The position numbers were made by a program, and so were the translations under genes. Below the pieces are notes generated by a model that had not been told where the DNA came from, did no database searches, and worked only from the letters and a program-made list of their open reading frames with translations. Shown here piece after piece: positions 27,201-64,000 of a stretch of DNA of 64,000 nt; position 1 is the first letter of the stretch, and every line of letters starts with the position of its first letter. Source of the DNA: Apus apus (lineage: Eukaryota; Chordata; Aves; Apodiformes; Apodidae); assembly GCF_020740795.1 (NCBI RefSeq), contig NC_067285.1, positions 109,083,652 through 109,147,651 on the forward strand, read 5' to 3'.

Positions 27201-29004
27201 CTCTCAGAAAGGGCAGTTTAGATGATCCCAACCATGAGCCAACCTGCTTAGGCTACAGAGTAATTGCTGCCTCTAGTGCCTCTTCTTCACAGTATAAATT
27301 AAGCACATTTATATGCCAAAATATGTACCATTCTCCAGCCTTGCAGACACAGACTCCTCCCCCATCACTTTTGTCCATGAACTTAGTTTTCCTAAGCAAA
27401 CATGAGGTAGGATCTGAACTGTCATGTTAGGGACTTCCTCTACAGTTCTTTCTCTACAGAACAGGGTTTTTTTTTCAGATCCTGGCCCATTGTCTAAATT
27501 TTAAAGACAACTCAAAACTGAAAGAGGATGTTGGCTCTCCCTGCCACAGCCAGAGCACATTTTCCAAATGGGTCTATTTAAAGAACCATCAGTATTAGGT
27601 AACCTGGAAGCAGGGCTGACAAACCACCTACTGAATTCATCACCATTTCCTGCACAGCTGATTCTGCAGGGAGCAAGAAACAGCACCTGTGGACACACAA
27701 GGTGGTGTAAAGCAAAGGACAGACATTTCAGTGTATTTTCTCAAAGCAAGACTATGTAATATTGAGGCATTTTCCTGCTCTGCTCCTTCAGCATCCTCCC
27801 CTCATTGCCACCCTAACTGCTGCCCCACCACTCCCTGCCAGAAGGATTGCTACAGGCAACTCTGGCCTCAGGGCCTTTGAGAGCAACAGAAAAGCAAGCT
27901 GGTGCCTAGAAAAGGCCATCAGGTTGCTCATGAGACTCTCCCTCCCTCTTTTCAGCTGCAGCACAACATAATTTCATGTACACATTTCAAATATGCAGAA
28001 TTTGTATGTGGATTTCTTATGCCAAAATAGAAGACTAGCAAGTTCTCCTGTATTTCATGGCCCCATAACTGTAAGGACAATTATCATGACACAATCAAAG
28101 TGACCTCTTGAGCTTCACAGAGGAGTGATATGAACACCTGGATGAATGAGTTATTTGGGTCAAACTCTACAGAGGACTGAAGGATGCCACATCTCCAGAT
28201 AGAAAATGTGGCACAGATGCTCTTCACTGCAGGACTGTGAATAGCTCTTAGGGTACAGGCCATTCTCAGCCAATGCTCTGTAACAATTATCAACTGTAGC
28301 CTGAAATCAAAAGTCTTTTTGTTACTACGTTTGTTCTTTCCCATCTAACCATTTGTGAAACTGTATCCAAGTGATTCTTTCACAGTTGTTCACAGAATTA
28401 CATGTTTTTGAGCAAACCATAGCACATGCTACGACTGGAAAAAGACACAAGGAAATCTTCCAAGGAAGATTTGCCAAGTGAAACTGGAGAGCTACCAGCC
28501 TAATGCATTTGTTAAGCTTCAGCACAATGTGCAGTCCATCTGACACAGATTTAAGGGGCTGAGGCAGAATGGACTCCATCAAGATACTCCACAGAGGCTC
28601 TTTCACAGTCCAAAGCCAACATCTCCCACCACCTGATCTGATCCCTGTTAGCACAGCTCCAATGGAATCAGGAGCTTCTCAGCTGGCTAAGTGAGCTCTG
28701 GCACTTTTCCACAGGGCTTAGAGCTACCACTGAGAATGATCAGGGGTTGAAACCTGTTAGAAAACTTGCCTAGATGGTAGTGAGCAAACTCCAAAGAATT
28801 TTAACCACTTGCATGCATTGCATTCTGATTAAAATCAAATGTATCAACAAGAAAGTCTGATTTCTGAAGAGTGGTTAACAGCTCTTGGCTACGTGACTTG
28901 TAACAGTTATCAGACTCAAAGTGATAACTGTTGGCTGCAGGACAAAATTCTCTCAGTAACACAGCCACATAATAGGGCATTCAGAAGTTTTTTTTTCAGT
29001 GTCC
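24264..29004. other. POLR1A downstream flank, no gene supported
   Basis: Contains no recognisable exon. Includes a perfect 11-bp hairpin at 28902-28932, about 75 bases past the favoured POLR1A poly(A) signal. Confidence 0.6.
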
Positions 29005-29574
29005 TTTATTAAATATCTTCTTGGGTACAGAATATTTAAGCAAAAATATTTTTAAAAACTCGATTTCAGCAATTCTTACAGGAGTCTTTTGTATAGCAGC
29101 TCACATTGCCACTTAAAGAATAAACCTGTATCAAATGTCAGGTGTCTCACTTATGCAGAGACCTGTTTCATACAAAGAAGTTTTAGGAGTAGGCACTGGA
29201 GAACAGATTCTGCTTGGACTTCTGTCTGCCACAGCTCCTGCAGGGCCTGTTTGAGACCCAGGCAGTAGTTTATTTTTTGCTATATAAGCCAATAATCTCA
29301 TTATTTTACATAAATGACCAGTAAATAAATGGTTTTTTGGATCAAAGGATAACTCCTACAGGTGCAGACATTCTCATTAAATATATTAGGCTCATCAGGT
29401 ATCCAGATCAACAAACCTATTGGCACAGGGAAAACAGCAGCCCTTCTTGAACAGGTGTAGAGCATATGTATCTCTCGGGATAGGGTTGGACTCCATGATC
29501 TTAAAGGTCTTTTCCAAGCAGAACGATTCTGTGATGAATATTTTAGTCAGAATCCTCAAGCTCTCACCAAAACA
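29005..29574 (-). other. POLR1A: POLR1A 3' UTR with poly(A) signals
   Basis: Downstream of the stop codon the minus strand has AATAAA at 29274-29269 and again at 29010-29005. The second is followed by GT-rich sequence (TGTGGCTGTGTT) on the minus strand, so I favour it as the main cleavage signal, giving a 3' UTR of roughly 0.6 kb. A CR1 tail sits inside this UTR. Both the end and the choice of signal are inferred. Confidence 0.55.
29474..29537 (+). mobile_element. CR1 terminal fragment inside the POLR1A 3' UTR
   Basis: Reads agggttggactccatgatct, then taaaggtcttttccaagcag and aacgattctgtgatga: the last 60 bases of a CR1 on the plus strand, antisense to POLR1A. Its terminus is about 37 bases from the POLR1A stop codon. 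Confidence 0.75.
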
Positions 29575-62921
<33,347 letters not shown>

Positions 62922-63108
62922 GGCGAAGGAGAGAGCCTTCCCCGGCCGACGCCTCGCTCCGCTCTGCGGCAGGAGGCGCTGCGCCACGGGCAGCACCACG
63001 CGGCGGGGGAGCGGGCGGCAGCACTTCCGCGGCGGGCCGGCGTCACCTCCCCTGGGCCGCGGGACCGCCCTCCTTTCCCGCCGGGCTTGGCGGGGCGGGG
63101 CGGGCGGC
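62922..63108. promoter_or_regulatory. Bidirectional CpG-island promoter of POLR1A and PTCD3
   Basis: The two start codons are separated by 187 bp of very GC-rich, CpG-dense DNA; the wider island runs from about 62690 to 63360. Motifs visible by eye are a GC box run (GGGGCGGGGCGGG near 63091-63103), an E2F-like TTTCCCGCC near 63075, an ETS/GABP-like ACTTCCGC near 63025, and a YY1-like GCATGGCGGC over the PTCD3 start codon. No TATA box was seen. This fits a housekeeping promoter shared by a nucleolar polymerase gene and a mitoribosome gene. Transcription start sites are inferred. Confidence 0.8.
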
Positions 63109-63203
63109 ATGGCGGCGGGGCGGCTGGCGGGCAGCGCCTGGCGCCGAGCGGTGTCGCTGAGCGGGCGGTGCTGCCCGCCGGGCGGGAGGCGAGAGCGCGG
63201 CGG
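63109..63203 (+). CDS. PTCD3: PTCD3 exon 1, partial gene (continues beyond window)
   Basis: Plus-strand exon starting ATG in strong context (G at -3 and +4), encoding MAAGRLAGSAWRRAVSLSGR and then CCPPGGRRERG, followed by a donor at 63204 (GTGAGG). The peptide is short, rich in Ala and Arg and lacks acidic residues, as expected of a mitochondrial targeting sequence. PTCD3 is a pentatricopeptide-repeat protein of the small mitoribosomal subunit, needed for mitochondrial translation. The peptide alone would not identify it: the call rests on its head-to-head position with POLR1A, as in mammals, plus the MA-start, Arg-rich leader. Exon 2 was not found before position 64000. Confidence 0.72.
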
Positions 63204-63837
63204 GTGAGGAGGCTGCGGGGCTCCCTGCGCGGGAGCCTCTGAGGGACCGGGGGGCGGTTGGGGCGGTTGGGGGGGGGTGTTGAGGCGGGAAGGGCCGCGC
63301 AGGCGCAGTGGGTGCCCGCGCAGCGCCGTCTCGGGCGGCTGAGGCGGGCACGGTGGGGGTGAGGGGACCCCTCTTTTGATGGGGTTGTTTTCTTCCCCCC
63401 CCTCCTTTTTTGGTGGGCTGTGCGTCCTCGGGAGCCAGGTTTTTGAGCTGTGAAGTGATTCCTTAGCGGTGAATGGCAGGAAAAAGGAGAGGAAGAGGGG
63501 GGGGGAGGGGGTTGCTCGCAGGGTGTGCCTCAGGTGGGAGCGTCCCAGCCGCTCTGTAGGCAACGTGGCAATAATCCCAGAGGGGTAAAATCGCGGCTGG
63601 TGGGTTTACGTGACATACGGGAACAGCCAGAATGACCGCAGGATCGCTGTAGAGCCCAGAGGTGCGAATGAGCAGCGTTTCCCTCAGGGTCAAGGTCAGT
63701 GTCGCAGCACAGACGAAGGCCCCATGGCAGTAAAGCTTTTGTGTGAGCTTGTGTTAGCTTGTTTCCTGAGGAAAAAAAGTAAGCATCGTAAGCTCTGATC
63801 TGTGTTAGAAGCAGTAAATTGTGAGCGATTATCAGAC

Positions 63838-63900
63838 AGAAAATCCTAGAGCAGTTTGGGTTGGAAGGGACCTTAAAGACCAGGACCAACCAAAGATCAG
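63838..63900 (-). mobile_element. CR1 terminal fragment in PTCD3 intron 1
   Basis: Plus strand gaaaatcctagagcagtttg, then ggttggaagggaccttaaag. Only the terminal 60 bases are recognisable. Confidence 0.72.
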
Positions 63901-64000
63901 TGTCAGCACTGCTGGGGTCTAAAATATTCCTTAGAAGGTGCTGCTTTCAGCTAGGTCCTGCCCCTAAAACCCAAAGCGTTTTCTGATTTATGCTCAGTAT

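Noticed and set aside
28325-28654. 109-codon minus frame downstream of POLR1A as an extra exon
   Set aside because: POLR1A already ends with a conserved C-terminus and stop at 29575; this frame matches nothing known.

Overview
The window looks like nuclear DNA from a bird. At least sixteen fragments of the CR1 LINE family are scattered through it on both strands, there is one solo LTR of an avian class II-type endogenous retrovirus, and the single complete gene has compact vertebrate-style introns. The species cannot be named from the sequence alone.

Right half (about 29.0-62.9 kb, minus strand): a complete POLR1A gene, encoding the largest catalytic subunit of RNA polymerase I (RPA194). I traced 34 coding exons by reading each splice junction and checking phase. 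They join into one open frame of 1705 codons plus a stop, close to my recollection of the human protein (about 1720 residues, 34 exons). The N-terminal zinc-binding cysteines, the catalytic NADFDGD loop, the bridge helix, the trigger loop, an acidic linker and the conserved C-terminal clamp segment can all be read. The introns carry CR1 pieces and short tandem repeats, several of them very close to splice sites.

Right end (63.1-64 kb, plus strand): the first coding exon of a divergently transcribed gene, best explained as PTCD3 (mitoribosome-associated pentatricopeptide protein). The two start codons are 187 bp apart inside a CpG island, which makes this a bidirectional promoter. The POLR1A/PTCD3 head-to-head pair also exists in mammals, so the layout is conserved synteny. 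It joins a gene for cytosolic ribosome production (Pol I, rRNA) with one for mitochondrial translation.

Left part (1-29 kb): no protein-coding gene could be supported. It holds the POLR1A 3' end and downstream flank, CR1 fragments of different ages, the solo LTR at 10.0-10.7 kb, and simple repeats. In mammals ST3GAL5 follows POLR1A on the same strand; I found none of its exons here, so it probably lies further left.

No undescribed system was found. The observations most worth a second look are the GC-AG intron 3, tandem repeats forming the acceptor-side tracts of three consecutive introns, CR1 and CA-repeat sequence tightly flanking exons 16-17, two facing ZNF143-type promoter motifs, and a palindrome over the LTR/primer-site junction.
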